In this document: positions 25,801 through 33,099 of the stretch, in pieces
Position numbering within the stretch: the stretch's first letter is position 1
How the letters are laid out: each line of letters begins with the position of its first letter
Source of the DNA: CAYQJS01 sp964417895
Lineage (GTDB): Bacteria > Chloroflexota > UBA6077 > SHYK01
Reading direction: 5' to 3'
NCBI GenBank assembly: GCA_964417895.1
Contig: CAYQJS010000015.1
Location: 1-64,000, forward strand
DNA length: 64,000 bases
Position numbers and translations under genes: made by a program
Notes under the pieces: model-generated
What the model saw: only the letters and a program-made list of their open reading frames with translations
Database searches by the model: none
Told to the model about the DNA's origin: nothing

Positions 25801-26078
25801 CGGTGGTGCTGGCGGAGATCGTGACGCCGGCGCCGGGGTCGGTGCTGACGTCGTCGACGGTGACGTTCAGCTGGACGGGCGGGGCGGGGGTGGCGCAGTA
25901 CTGGCTGTGGGTCTCGACAGTGCCGGGCGATGGGAACGTGTACACGCAGTCACAGGGGACGAGCCTGTCGGTGACGGTGAGCGGGGTGCCCACGACGGGA
26001 ACGGTGTACGTGCGGTTGTGGTCGCTGGTGTCGGGTGGTTGGCAGTACCGGGACTACACCTTCGGAACGAGCGGCTAG
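22809..26078 (+). CDS. Secreted subtilisin-like serine protease (S8) with three C-terminal Trp-rich modules
   Basis: 1089 residues. The signal peptide (LRPFAVGVLVLLGMAALGPG) is nearly that of the protein at 13815. Residues about 60-165 look like a propeptide. The S8 domain spans about 180-560: Asp194 in GVRVGVIDLGFSG, His229 in SQVHGAAVGE, oxyanion Asn313 in NAAGNHAQ, and Ser505 in GFAGTSAAAPHVAGAAA. A Thr/Pro-rich linker (560-690) leads to modules at about 694-781, 868-955 and 1000-1089. It is probably an extracellular protease displayed by, or targeted through, the same modules as its neighbours, and may process them. The catalytic triad looks intact. The ATG lies 4 bp after a repeat element and has no clear Shine-Dalgarno. 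Confidence 0.9.
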   Translation: MLRPGLRPFAVGVLVLLGMAALGPGDLWAQPGSPGSPSPGQPAAVIERAPATLSRAVRPAPDKRPKLQSHLAAVARAHGERGAEAGLAEAQARGVQPVGASVRVVVQSMLPGGARAAIAAAGGRVEAEYANLSRVLVPPAALEGLAASPSVRTVRPPLRAVPLAIAGQGPAATGAVAWQAAGWTGSGVRVGVIDLGFSGYAARQASGDLPATLTAVDFCGGQFPTSQVHGAAVGEIVYEMAPGAQLFLICIADEVGLGQAKDYAIANGIQVINHSVGWFNSSRGDGSGGPGSPDAIAASARAAGILWVNAAGNHAQMHWSGTFSDPDGNGFHNFAAADEGNTVFIPSGATACVWLKWDEWPSTSQDYDLYLARSSDVVLVAASETAQAGSTPPTEELCYTNPDPSQNFAIFISRFSATATPRFDLFASTTLEYQVAGGSVLEPASSSSTMAAGAVCWQTTGLEAYSSRGLTIDGRVKPDIAGQDAVSSATYGLFGVCPSGFAGTSAAAPHVAGAAALVRQANPTFGPAETQAFLQGRALDRGPIGTDSLFGSGVLALGIAPAAATPTVIPMMTSTPTITPVATSTPTSTPALALTATSTAIPMPTMTPTATSAPTATTTPTSTATATSAPTVTPTATSAPTVTPAATSTATLTAAPTATSTATLTVTLPATATNTPTSTVTLTPTASSTSATVALAQMVAPVPGTILPSSTVTFSWTSGTGVTEHWLWVSTVPGDGNVYSQSQGTSLSATVGGIPTGAPVYVRLWSLVSGSWEFIDYPYGPGVATSTPAPTLTPAGAPTITPTPSWTPTASTTPTPTGAGTTTITPTMGATGAPTLTPMATTTRTMTNSPTRTLTLPPTETSLPTTVALAQMVAPAPGSILPSSTVTFSWTSGMGVTQYWLWVGTVLGDGNLYSQSQGTSLSATASGIPTGVPVYARLWSLVSGSWQYIDYPYGPGVATSTPAATSTPAAIPTPAGTPTTMPTATNTVSPTMTSTPGAVVLAEIVTPAPGSVLTSSTVTFSWTGGAGVAQYWLWVSTVPGDGNVYTQSQGTSLSVTVSGVPTTGTVYVRLWSLVSGGWQYRDYTFGTSG

Positions 26079-26100
26079 CGGTCATTTCGGATGAACGTGG

Positions 26101-26320
26101 GCGTTACCCCCCTCCCTAACCCTCCCCCGCAAGGGGGGAGGGGACCACTCTGTTCCCCCTCCCCCTCGACGGGGGAGGGTTGGGGTGGGGGTGACCGTGA
26201 CCTCGACACCCATAGGAATTGACCTAACTGGTGAAGTGCAGTGTAGCGGAAGTTTGGTCCAAAGTGCCGGACAGCCCTCACCCCCGCCCTCTCCCGCTTC
26301 GGCAGGAGAGGGGGTGCGCA
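26101..26320. repeat. Cluster of CCCTCCC-type palindromes after the subtilase
   Basis: CCCTCCCCCGCAAGGGGGGAGG, then CCCCCTCCCCCTCGACGGGGGAGGG with GTTGGGGTGGGGG, then CCCTCTCCCGCTTCGGCAGGAGAGGG. The first unit, with its GGGCGTTACCCCCCTCCCTA flank, is also inserted in the membrane-protein gene at 33684. The wider interval 26079-26672 shows no gene. Confidence 0.8.
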
Positions 26321-26672
26321 TACGCCTCGCTCATGGCAATGGGAGAGGCCGGCCGTACCACCGAAGGTGGAAGGACGGGTGAGGGCTAGGCCACGATGGG
26401 CGGTGCGGGGAGAGTGGGTCACAATACGATCACAGGGGAGAGCGCCGCCGGGCCGGGGCCGAGGGGCTGGATCGCTGGTGTCACATTACGGTCGCGTGCA
26501 CGTTTTAAGTGGTAAGGCGCGGCAGGGGCGCAAAGCTCGTTGCCGCGTGCTATGATGCGCGGGCGTGTACCCTGGGATTACAGGGAGTCACAGAAAGGAG
26601 GTGTGCCGGGAGCGATATCGCCGCGTGGCGCTCGTGCGAGCGCCGTCGGACGCGGCCAGTCGATCCTCTGCC

Positions 26673-26726
26673 GATCGGCGCCTGGGTGGCGCCGAGAGGA
26701 ATCTCGACGCGACCCAGGCGCCGAAT
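26673..26726 (+). promoter_or_regulatory. Strong leader stem-loop upstream of the second TIG-domain secreted gene
   Basis: TCGGCGCCTGGGT (26675-26687) pairs perfectly with ACCCAGGCGCCGA (26712-26724). Inside, CGAGA-GGAA-TCTCG makes a second small stem. The loop and the following GAATCG-ACG-CGC match the leader at 17702-17759, although the outer stem has diverged in sequence while keeping pairing. It lies 55 nt before the ATG at 26781. Confidence 0.6.
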
Positions 26727-26780
26727 CGAACGGCGCAGACACACGGATGAACTCCACACGAAACCACGAGAGGAGACCAC

Positions 26781-29700
26781 ATGTTTAGACGCAAGCTCAT
26801 CAGGGTAGCTTCGGCGATCCTGATGATCCTGGCGCTGACGCTGCCTATCGCCTCGCCTGCTAGCGCGGTGGCGACCGTGACGGCGGTATCGCCGACCTCG
26901 GGCAGCAGCGGCGGCGGCACAGCTATCACCATCACCGGCACCGATTTCCAGCCAGGCACGTGCACGGCCGTCGAGATGACGGCGGTCACCACCGTGACGA
27001 TCGGCACAACGACGCCAACGGCGGCGACGTCCGTTGTGGTCGTCAGTGATACGTCGATCACGGCCGTCACCGGGGCGCGAGCCGCCGGTGCGGCGCAGGT
27101 GGTTACGGTCAGCCAGGGCTCGCCGCCCAGCGCCTGCACCGGCGCCGGGACGACCGTGACCTCGGCCGCCCTTTACACGTATGTCAACCCGACGGCGACG
27201 TCCGTTGGGCCGCCGAGCGGGCTCGCCGGCATCACGGTGAGCATCCTCGGGTCCAACATGCAGGGGACCACCGACGTCCGTTACGTCGGCCCGCTCCCGG
27301 CAAGTACCTCGACGTCCGACACGGGAACGCCCGTGGTCGCGAGCAATGGGCTCTCAGTTACGAGCGTGGTGCCGGCTTCGCTGGCAGCAGGCACGTATAG
27401 CGTGAGCCTGGTGAACGCGTCGGGCACCTTCGCCCAGCCGGTGTCCTTCACCGTGCTGGCGCCGGCTGCCACAGTCGGCCCGACACCGTTCCCGACGATC
27501 GTCGGTGGCCAGGACGTCACCGTCACCGTTACGTCTGCCGCACAGAATCTCTTCCCCTGCGGTCTGGTCGTGGGCCCGGCTCCGGGCTTCGCCCTGACTC
27601 TGGCCCCGGCGCCGGGGAGCCCGGTGGCCAACGTCACCGTCGTGGTCGTCAACATCACGGACGTCAACAGCGCGCGGGCCGTGGTGACTGACGCGTTCGG
27701 CGTGGCGAGGTTCGGCGGGTTGACCCCCGGCACGTACCGCATCACGTCGGCGGACAACACCACCGACTACACTCCCGACCTGAACGTCCCCGGCGTCCCC
27801 GTCGGCGGGGAGATGGAGACAGAGGTAGAGGGAGGCACCGGAAGAGCGGGACACCTGATCGACACCCGCATCGTGAACGTCACGGGTGCGGGCAACTTCG
27901 CCGTCCCGCTCATCTGCAAGACAGTACCGGCGCTGGCGGTTATCACCGTGCCCGCGGGGCCGGCAGTGCCCCTCTTCCCGCCGACCGAATCCATCCTGTT
28001 CGGGCAGGTGGTGGACTGGTTCACCGGCTTGCCCATCATCGGCGCCTCGATCCTCGTGAACTCCAACGTGGGGACCGAGACCAGCCCCCAGGCCGGCACC
28101 CAGCTTAGCTCCGTCCTGACGGACGCCAACGGCATGTGGGCGACCGCCGAGATGGGGGCGGGCCCCTACATCGCCAGACTAGCCCCGTCGCTGGGGCTCA
28201 ACTGCGTCGTCAGCGGGATCAACACCTGCAGCGACGCCGTCCAGGGCCTGCCCGGCCGCGTGCATGACCCCAACTTCCTGGGAACATCGCAGGGCGCGGG
28301 CGTCGCCGGCACGATGCAGGGCGTCATCCCCATGGTGTACCGCGATGCAGACATCACCCGCTTGGGTGGGATCCGCATCGAGACCACCATGGTCCGCATC
28401 TCCAACGCCGGGCCGATCCGCACGGTCGCGTGCATCGACTGGCACAACTCCGACGCCAACGGCACGCGCATCGGCACCGAGCGCGACTGTCTCGACCTCG
28501 CAGCCGGCGCGGTCGGGATCTTCACCAACATCGGTGACCTGATTCCGGCGGGCATCATGGGTATGGCCGAGTTCTTCTCGATCGACCAGGATGGCCCTAC
28601 GCTGGGCAACCCCGACCCGGGCCAGCCCGGCACGGTCTACGGCATCAGCGACTTGCATGCCACGGTGAGCTACCAGGTCCGCGAGGCGGGCAACGCCATC
28701 GCCGGCAACAATGCGCTGAGCTCCGAAGACCTCGCGCAAATAGGCGGTGAGGCCAACACCACCATCGGCATCGCGACGGTGTTCAAGAACTACAGCGGCA
28801 CGACCCATCGGCACAGCTCGGTGGTGCAGGCCTGCAATACGACCGGGGTGGCGGTCCGCCAGCCGGTGGTGTTCACGTTCATCGGCATCACGGACCAGCG
28901 CGGCGCAACCGGCGCCACGAGTGGGATCCACACGCTGTCCGCCGACCCCGGCGGCTGCGTGAGCTTCAACATGAACGACATCACCTTCCTGCGGGACGGC
29001 ACCTACGCCATCCGCATCATCTCGACGGGTCTCGCGGTCCCGCCGCTCCAGCGGTTCCTGTTCCCGCTGCCGGGCACGAGCGCGGCAGATAGCCAGCGTA
29101 CGGTCCGTCCGGCGTCGTTCTTCGCGTCGTCGATCACCTACAACCGCACGGGGGCTATGGCCAACTCCCTGCACGCGTACCAGGCCGGCGGCGGCGGGTC
29201 TGGAAGCACCGGGATCAACCTCCGCTTCGGCAAGCTGTACGGCGCGCTCGTGTTCAACGACTACAACGGCTGGAATTCCGGCCTGACGGTGGCCAACTTC
29301 GCCGGCTTCGGCGACGGCGGGTCGAGCAACATCTCGATGACGTTCTACGACGAAGCCAGCCGCGTGGTCGGGATCATCAGCGACCGGATCGGCGGCGAGT
29401 CGGGACGGACGTTCTACCTGCCCCTGCTGCCGTTCACCCTGCCGAGTGGCTTCAAGGGCATGGTGATCGTCGAGGGCACGCCGGCCGAGTTCTCCAACGA
29501 GGCCTCCCTGGTCGTGTACGCCAACCACGTGAACTACCCACGGAACCAGAACATGGCGTACGTCTTCACGAGCGACGACCAACTGCGGGCTCCTCCTGCC
29601 AACGACACGCGGCCCTGCATAGGGACGGACCCGTTCACGCGCGGCGTGCAGTTCCTCCAGAAGGTCCAGTCCTGTCTGTGGGTGAGCGAGGCCGTTCGCC

Positions 29701-30029
29701 AGGCGCCCGGGGGTATTCCCAACGGGCCGACCACTGGCATCCGCGTCTTCAACCCCACGGCGGGGTCGGCTGAGGTCGAGGTGATCTACTTCGACTCGGC
29801 CGGGTTCGAGTGGACGGACGCGCGGACCGTGTTCACCATTCCGGCCTTCTCGCAGGCGACGCTGTTCCTCGGAACCGAGCGCCGGCTGCCTGAGGTCTGG
29901 AGCGGGTCCGCCTTAATCCGCTCGTCCCAGATCGTCGTCGGCATCGCCAACGTCGTGAACTACGGCATAACGGGCCACGACGAATCCAGGGCGTTCAACC
30001 TGCCGAACCAGTCAGGCCGGACGCAGTAG
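26781..30029 (+). CDS. Large secreted protein with TIG/IPT and carboxypeptidase-regulatory-like domains
   Basis: 1082 residues; ATG with AGAGGAG 6-9 nt upstream. A signal peptide (RVASAILMILALTLPIA then SPASAVA) precedes two IPT/TIG-like folds (SPTSGSSGGGTAITITGTDF; SVGPPSGLAGITVSILGS). These are followed by beta-sandwich segments (TDAFGVARFGGLTPGTYRIT; VLTDANGMWATAEMGAGPY). These first ~470 residues are paralogous to the protein at 17816. The remaining ~600 residues are different: no Trp-rich modules, but a globular region containing MVRISNAGPIRTVACIDWHN, SFNMNDITFLRDGTYAIRI and repeated motifs about fluid beta folds ending FNLPNQSGRTQ. I do not recognise that half. Possibly an extracellular structural or adhesive protein. 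A strong terminator follows. Confidence 0.8.
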   Translation: MFRRKLIRVASAILMILALTLPIASPASAVATVTAVSPTSGSSGGGTAITITGTDFQPGTCTAVEMTAVTTVTIGTTTPTAATSVVVVSDTSITAVTGARAAGAAQVVTVSQGSPPSACTGAGTTVTSAALYTYVNPTATSVGPPSGLAGITVSILGSNMQGTTDVRYVGPLPASTSTSDTGTPVVASNGLSVTSVVPASLAAGTYSVSLVNASGTFAQPVSFTVLAPAATVGPTPFPTIVGGQDVTVTVTSAAQNLFPCGLVVGPAPGFALTLAPAPGSPVANVTVVVVNITDVNSARAVVTDAFGVARFGGLTPGTYRITSADNTTDYTPDLNVPGVPVGGEMETEVEGGTGRAGHLIDTRIVNVTGAGNFAVPLICKTVPALAVITVPAGPAVPLFPPTESILFGQVVDWFTGLPIIGASILVNSNVGTETSPQAGTQLSSVLTDANGMWATAEMGAGPYIARLAPSLGLNCVVSGINTCSDAVQGLPGRVHDPNFLGTSQGAGVAGTMQGVIPMVYRDADITRLGGIRIETTMVRISNAGPIRTVACIDWHNSDANGTRIGTERDCLDLAAGAVGIFTNIGDLIPAGIMGMAEFFSIDQDGPTLGNPDPGQPGTVYGISDLHATVSYQVREAGNAIAGNNALSSEDLAQIGGEANTTIGIATVFKNYSGTTHRHSSVVQACNTTGVAVRQPVVFTFIGITDQRGATGATSGIHTLSADPGGCVSFNMNDITFLRDGTYAIRIISTGLAVPPLQRFLFPLPGTSAADSQRTVRPASFFASSITYNRTGAMANSLHAYQAGGGGSGSTGINLRFGKLYGALVFNDYNGWNSGLTVANFAGFGDGGSSNISMTFYDEASRVVGIISDRIGGESGRTFYLPLLPFTLPSGFKGMVIVEGTPAEFSNEASLVVYANHVNYPRNQNMAYVFTSDDQLRAPPANDTRPCIGTDPFTRGVQFLQKVQSCLWVSEAVRQAPGGIPNGPTTGIRVFNPTAGSAEVEVIYFDSAGFEWTDARTVFTIPAFSQATLFLGTERRLPEVWSGSALIRSSQIVVGIANVVNYGITGHDESRAFNLPNQSGRTQ

Positions 30030-30090
30030 CCACCTGCGTGAGGCTGGGGGCGCCTCGCTCCACGGGGTTCCCCTGAGGACAGGCGGCAAG

Positions 30091-30128
30091 CGGAGGGCCG
30101 CCCCACCGAAAGGTGGGGCGGCCCTCCG
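30091..30128 (+). terminator. Strong hairpin after the surface-protein block
   Basis: CGGAGGGCCGCCCCACC and GGTGGGGCGGCCCTCCG form a perfect 17-bp stem closed by a GAAA tetraloop, 62 bp after the stop of the TIG-domain gene. No long T-tract follows (GCTATCT), but the stability and position make transcript termination or 3'-end protection likely. Confidence 0.75.
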
Positions 30129-30254
30129 GCTATCTACCAGCGTCGGTAGCTATACTTCGGGGGAGCAGGCCCACTGGTGTTCCGGCCCCCACCCGCAAGC
30201 CGGCCACAGCACAAGGCCGGTGGGGGACTTCTTGAGGAGGGCAGGTTGTTAGCC

Positions 30255-30620
30255 ATGACACCAGCAGAACCAATTGATTCGGGCGCCGGGGCGACGGCCG
30301 AAGAGCCCCAAGCTTCGGGGCCCGGAGTGTTTCTGGGCGATTTGCTGGGGTGGCTGATCGGGATGCGGCTCCTGCAGGGGCGACATCAGCCAAAAATCCG
30401 CGACCTCATTGCTGCAGTACACGATAAATGGCCGGAGAACAGTGGGCCTGTACCTGGCGATGCGGAGATTCAGCAACGTTTAGCCTTAATGGAGGGGATT
30501 TCTGGGGCCGTTAGAGTCGACGGTCCTGCCGATCGGCGTTGGGTGAGCTTGACTGAAGACGGCAAGGCCTGGGCGAAGCAGGCGAAAGAGGTTCTCGAGA
30601 GCCTTCAAGCAGGCCAGTAG
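30255..30620 (+). CDS. Hypothetical small protein with possible winged-helix C-terminus
   Basis: 121 residues from ATG 30255; a TTG at 30246, better spaced from GAGGAGGGCAGG, is an alternative start. An acidic Pro/Gly-rich N-terminus leads to GVFLGDLLGWLIGMRLLQGR. It then reads IRDLIAAVHDKWPENSGPV, RLALMEGISGAVRVDG and RRWVSLTEDGKAWAKQ, with a charged end helix. The last part is suggestive of a small winged helix, but I cannot assign a family. It stands alone between the terminator at 30091 and another small gene. Confidence 0.6.
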   Translation: MTPAEPIDSGAGATAEEPQASGPGVFLGDLLGWLIGMRLLQGRHQPKIRDLIAAVHDKWPENSGPVPGDAEIQQRLALMEGISGAVRVDGPADRRWVSLTEDGKAWAKQAKEVLESLQAGQ

Positions 30621-30693
30621 CTGGCAAGGGGGTGGGCGCTAAGGCCTCAGCGTCTGGAAGGGCGGCGACAGGACATGTGCGGAGGAGAAGCGT

Positions 30694-30888
30694 GTGGCCA
30701 AATCCGGGGGTGGCTCTGCTCGGGAGGCTCTGGCCCGGAGAATTCCGCCATTGGAGCCGGCCTATTTCCGGGCGATGCGACAGCGAGAACAGGCGGCCCA
30801 GAAACTCGCCCAGTATCTAACGCACAAGAACGAGCTCCATGAAGTTGCCCGCGGGCTGCTAAGAGATGGGCACGCCTGGGGAATCTGA
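30694..30888 (+). CDS. Hypothetical 64-residue basic helical protein
   Basis: A GTG start preceded by the excellent ribosome site GGAGGAGAAG. The product (AREALARRIPPLEPAYFRAM then RQREQAAQKLAQYLTHKNEL and a short tail) is basic and predicted helical. I recognise no family. The ribosome site is the main support. The following 200 bp (30889-31094) contains no clear gene. Confidence 0.5.
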   Translation: MAKSGGGSAREALARRIPPLEPAYFRAMRQREQAAQKLAQYLTHKNELHEVARGLLRDGHAWGI

Positions 30889-31094
30889 TTGCTGCTTGCG
30901 AACCGTGGGATGCGGAATGCGAGAACGAAGTCGCCAACCTGCTGAGGCTGTGCCGATGCACCGACGCGACTGTTGAAAGCACGGGGCGCTTCAAGGACTC
31001 CGCGGATGGCCCCTTGACTAGAGGCATTGAACATCCGACTATCCGCGGCGCCCGCCGTTAATACTTGGGCACGTATGTGCTGTGGAGAATATGC

Positions 31095-31562
31095 TTGTCA
31101 ACCGCCCAGGTGGCCAGACTCGATCGGACCGCCATCGAGGCGATCATCCCCCACCGCGAGCCCTTCATCTTCGTCGACGAGATCGTCGAGGTGGAGTACG
31201 GACGTCGGGCGGTGGGCCTGATCCGCGACGTTGGCGCCTTTGCCCAGCTGCTGGCGGGCCATTTCCCGGGTTACCCCGTGATGCCGGGCGCCTTGCTCGT
31301 CGAGGCGCTGGCTGAGGTGGGAGCCGTGGCCGCGCTCGGGCTCCCCGAGAATAGCGGAAAGATCGCCATGCTGACGGGGCTCGACAACTGGCGTTTCCGA
31401 CGCCCGGCCCTGCCCGGGCAAGCTGTGCGGCTCGAGACCGTGCTGACGGCGCGGCGCTCCAACTACGGAAAGGGCCACGCCGTCGCCACCGGCGACGCCG
31501 GCGTCCTGGCCGAGGGCGACATCTCCTTCGCCATCGTCGATCGACCGGCCGAGCTGAGCTAA
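31095..31562 (+). CDS. FabZ-like (3R)-hydroxyacyl-ACP dehydratase family protein
   Basis: 155 residues with the hot-dog fold. IEAIIPHREPFIFVDEIVE matches the FabZ N-terminal strand. LAGHFPGYPVMPGALLVEAL supplies the catalytic His (GHFPG) and the Glu of the central helix. ISFAIVDRP ends the domain. FabZ enzymes dehydrate 3-hydroxyacyl-ACP in fatty-acid synthesis. I start at TTG 31095 because GGAGA lies 7 nt upstream and the extra N-terminus of the longer frame is unlike the family. It stands apart from other fab genes, so a FabZ-like accessory role cannot be excluded. Confidence 0.85.
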   Translation: MSTAQVARLDRTAIEAIIPHREPFIFVDEIVEVEYGRRAVGLIRDVGAFAQLLAGHFPGYPVMPGALLVEALAEVGAVAALGLPENSGKIAMLTGLDNWRFRRPALPGQAVRLETVLTARRSNYGKGHAVATGDAGVLAEGDISFAIVDRPAELS

Positions 31563-31574
31563 GGGGGGACGCCG

Positions 31575-31945
31575 AAAACACGGCTCCCCCTCTCCCTCTG
31601 GGAGAGAGCCTGCCCTGAGCCTGTCGAAGGGGCGGGGTGAGGGCGTGCCCCTGGCGTTCAGCTCCAGAATCGAGGCCGCACGCCAGAAACGGGACAATCG
31701 TAGCGCGCGGGCTTGTCCCGCGCCTAAAATCCCTGGGCGAATCGGGGAACAAGCCCCCGCGCTAGTACAAGATCGCCGAAGTTCGCGCCCGGCGCGTCAG
31801 CCGCGAGCAGTCCCTCTCCCATCGCAATGGGAGAGGGGAGGGTGAGGGCGACCCACTACGCAAGCAAGGATCTCCGGTGGTTCAAAGCGCCAGTGCAGGA
31901 GGTGCCCTCACCTAACCTCTCCCACTGCGGTGGGAGAGGGATGGA
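31575..31945. repeat. Intergenic cluster of several palindromic repeat types
   Basis: Contains CCCTCTCCCTCTGGGAGAGAG with CCTGAGCCTGTCGAAGGGG. It then has the GTAGCGCGCGGGCTTGTCCCG/AACAAGCCCCCGCGCTAGT pair (31698-31767), CTCTCCCATCGCAATGGGAGAG and CTCTCCCACTGCGGTGGGAGAG. The whole gap 31563-32093 appears free of genes. Confidence 0.8.
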
Positions 31946-32093
31946 TTGCCGCCGCTGCTCCTTGGCCTCGGACCTCGAAGGTCACGGACTTTCGCGATGC
32001 CGTACTAGAGCGCGCTAGATCCCGGGGCGCAGCGGGGCGGAAGCCCTCGCGCGACGGTCTTCGGCCTTCGCCGCTACGCGCTTGGGGCGGCCA

Positions 32094-33092
32094 ATGAAGC
32101 TTATCGTCCAGATCCCCTGCTACGACGAGGCCGAGCAGCTACCGGCTGTGCTGGCCGGTATCCCGCGGCGCATCCCGGGTGTGGACTGCGTCGAGGTGCT
32201 GGTGGTGGACGATGGCTCGACCGACGGCACCGCTGAGGTGGCGCGGCGGGCGGGGGCCGACCACGTCATCCGGCACCCGGGGAATCGGGGCCTGGCGGCG
32301 GCCTTCCGGACGGGCCTGGACCATGCGCTGGCCCTGGACGCCGACATCATCGTCAACACCGACGGCGACAACCAGTACCCGCAGGAGGACATCCCGCGAC
32401 TCATCGCCCCACTCCTCGCAGGCGAGGCGGACGTGGTGGTGGGCGATCGGCGCGCTGGCGAGGCGCGGCACTTCTCGGCGTCGAAGCGGCTCCTTCAGCG
32501 GTTGGGATCAAGCGTCGTACGCCTCGCCTCCGCCACCGATGTGGCCGACGCGCCCAGCGGCTTCCGCGCCTACACTCGGGAGACGGCGCTCCGGCTGAAC
32601 GTGCTCTCCGGCTACAGCTACACGCTCGAGAGCCTGATCCAGATCGGCGCCGCGCGGCTGCGCGTCGTGTCCGTGCCCATCGAGGCGCGTCCCGACCGGC
32701 GACCGTCGCGACTGATGCGCAGCGTCCCCGACTACCTTGTGCACTCTGCCGCCACGATCGTGCGAGCCTTCGCCACGTATCGGCCGCTGGCGGTGTTCTT
32801 CACCCTGGGAGCCCTGCTCATCCTCCTGGGGAGCGCGGGCATTGGCCGCTTCGTCTACTACTACGTGACTGAGGGTGGCGGCGGTCACGTGCAGTCCCTC
32901 GTGCTGTCAGCCGCGGTGTTCGTGGTGGGCTTCCAGGTGCTGCTGATCGGCCTCCTGGCGGACCTCGTAGCCGCTAATAGACGCCTGGCAGAGGAAACAC
33001 TCGTGCGCCTCCGGCGGCTCGAGCTGCGGATGGGGCGGCCAGGGGAGGACGAAGCTGTGGGCCAGCCGGGGCGCCGCGACGGCGAGGCCTGA
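32094..33092 (+). CDS. Family 2 glycosyltransferase with two C-terminal membrane helices (polyprenyl-phosphate sugar synthase-like)
   Basis: 332 residues. GT-A features: IVQIPCYDEAEQLPAVLAGI, VVDDGSTDGTAEVARR, HPGNRGLAAAFRTGLDHAL and the DXD-like NTDGDNQYPQED. ADAPSGFRAYTRE and SYTLESLIQIG are typical of DPM1/undecaprenyl-phosphate glucose synthase-type enzymes. Residues about 225-305 hold two hydrophobic helices. It probably charges polyprenyl phosphate with a sugar from a nucleotide donor, supplying GT-C enzymes such as the one encoded 8 bp downstream. I prefer ATG 32094 to the TTG at 32082. Confidence 0.9.
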   Translation: MKLIVQIPCYDEAEQLPAVLAGIPRRIPGVDCVEVLVVDDGSTDGTAEVARRAGADHVIRHPGNRGLAAAFRTGLDHALALDADIIVNTDGDNQYPQEDIPRLIAPLLAGEADVVVGDRRAGEARHFSASKRLLQRLGSSVVRLASATDVADAPSGFRAYTRETALRLNVLSGYSYTLESLIQIGAARLRVVSVPIEARPDRRPSRLMRSVPDYLVHSAATIVRAFATYRPLAVFFTLGALLILLGSAGIGRFVYYYVTEGGGGHVQSLVLSAAVFVVGFQVLLIGLLADLVAANRRLAEETLVRLRRLELRMGRPGEDEAVGQPGRRDGEA

Positions 33093-33099
33093 GTCCGGG

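Noticed and set aside
26675..26724. tRNA-like structure suggested by CGTTCGATTCGG on the minus strand
   Set aside because: Only a T-arm-like piece is present; there is no acceptor stem or anticodon arm.
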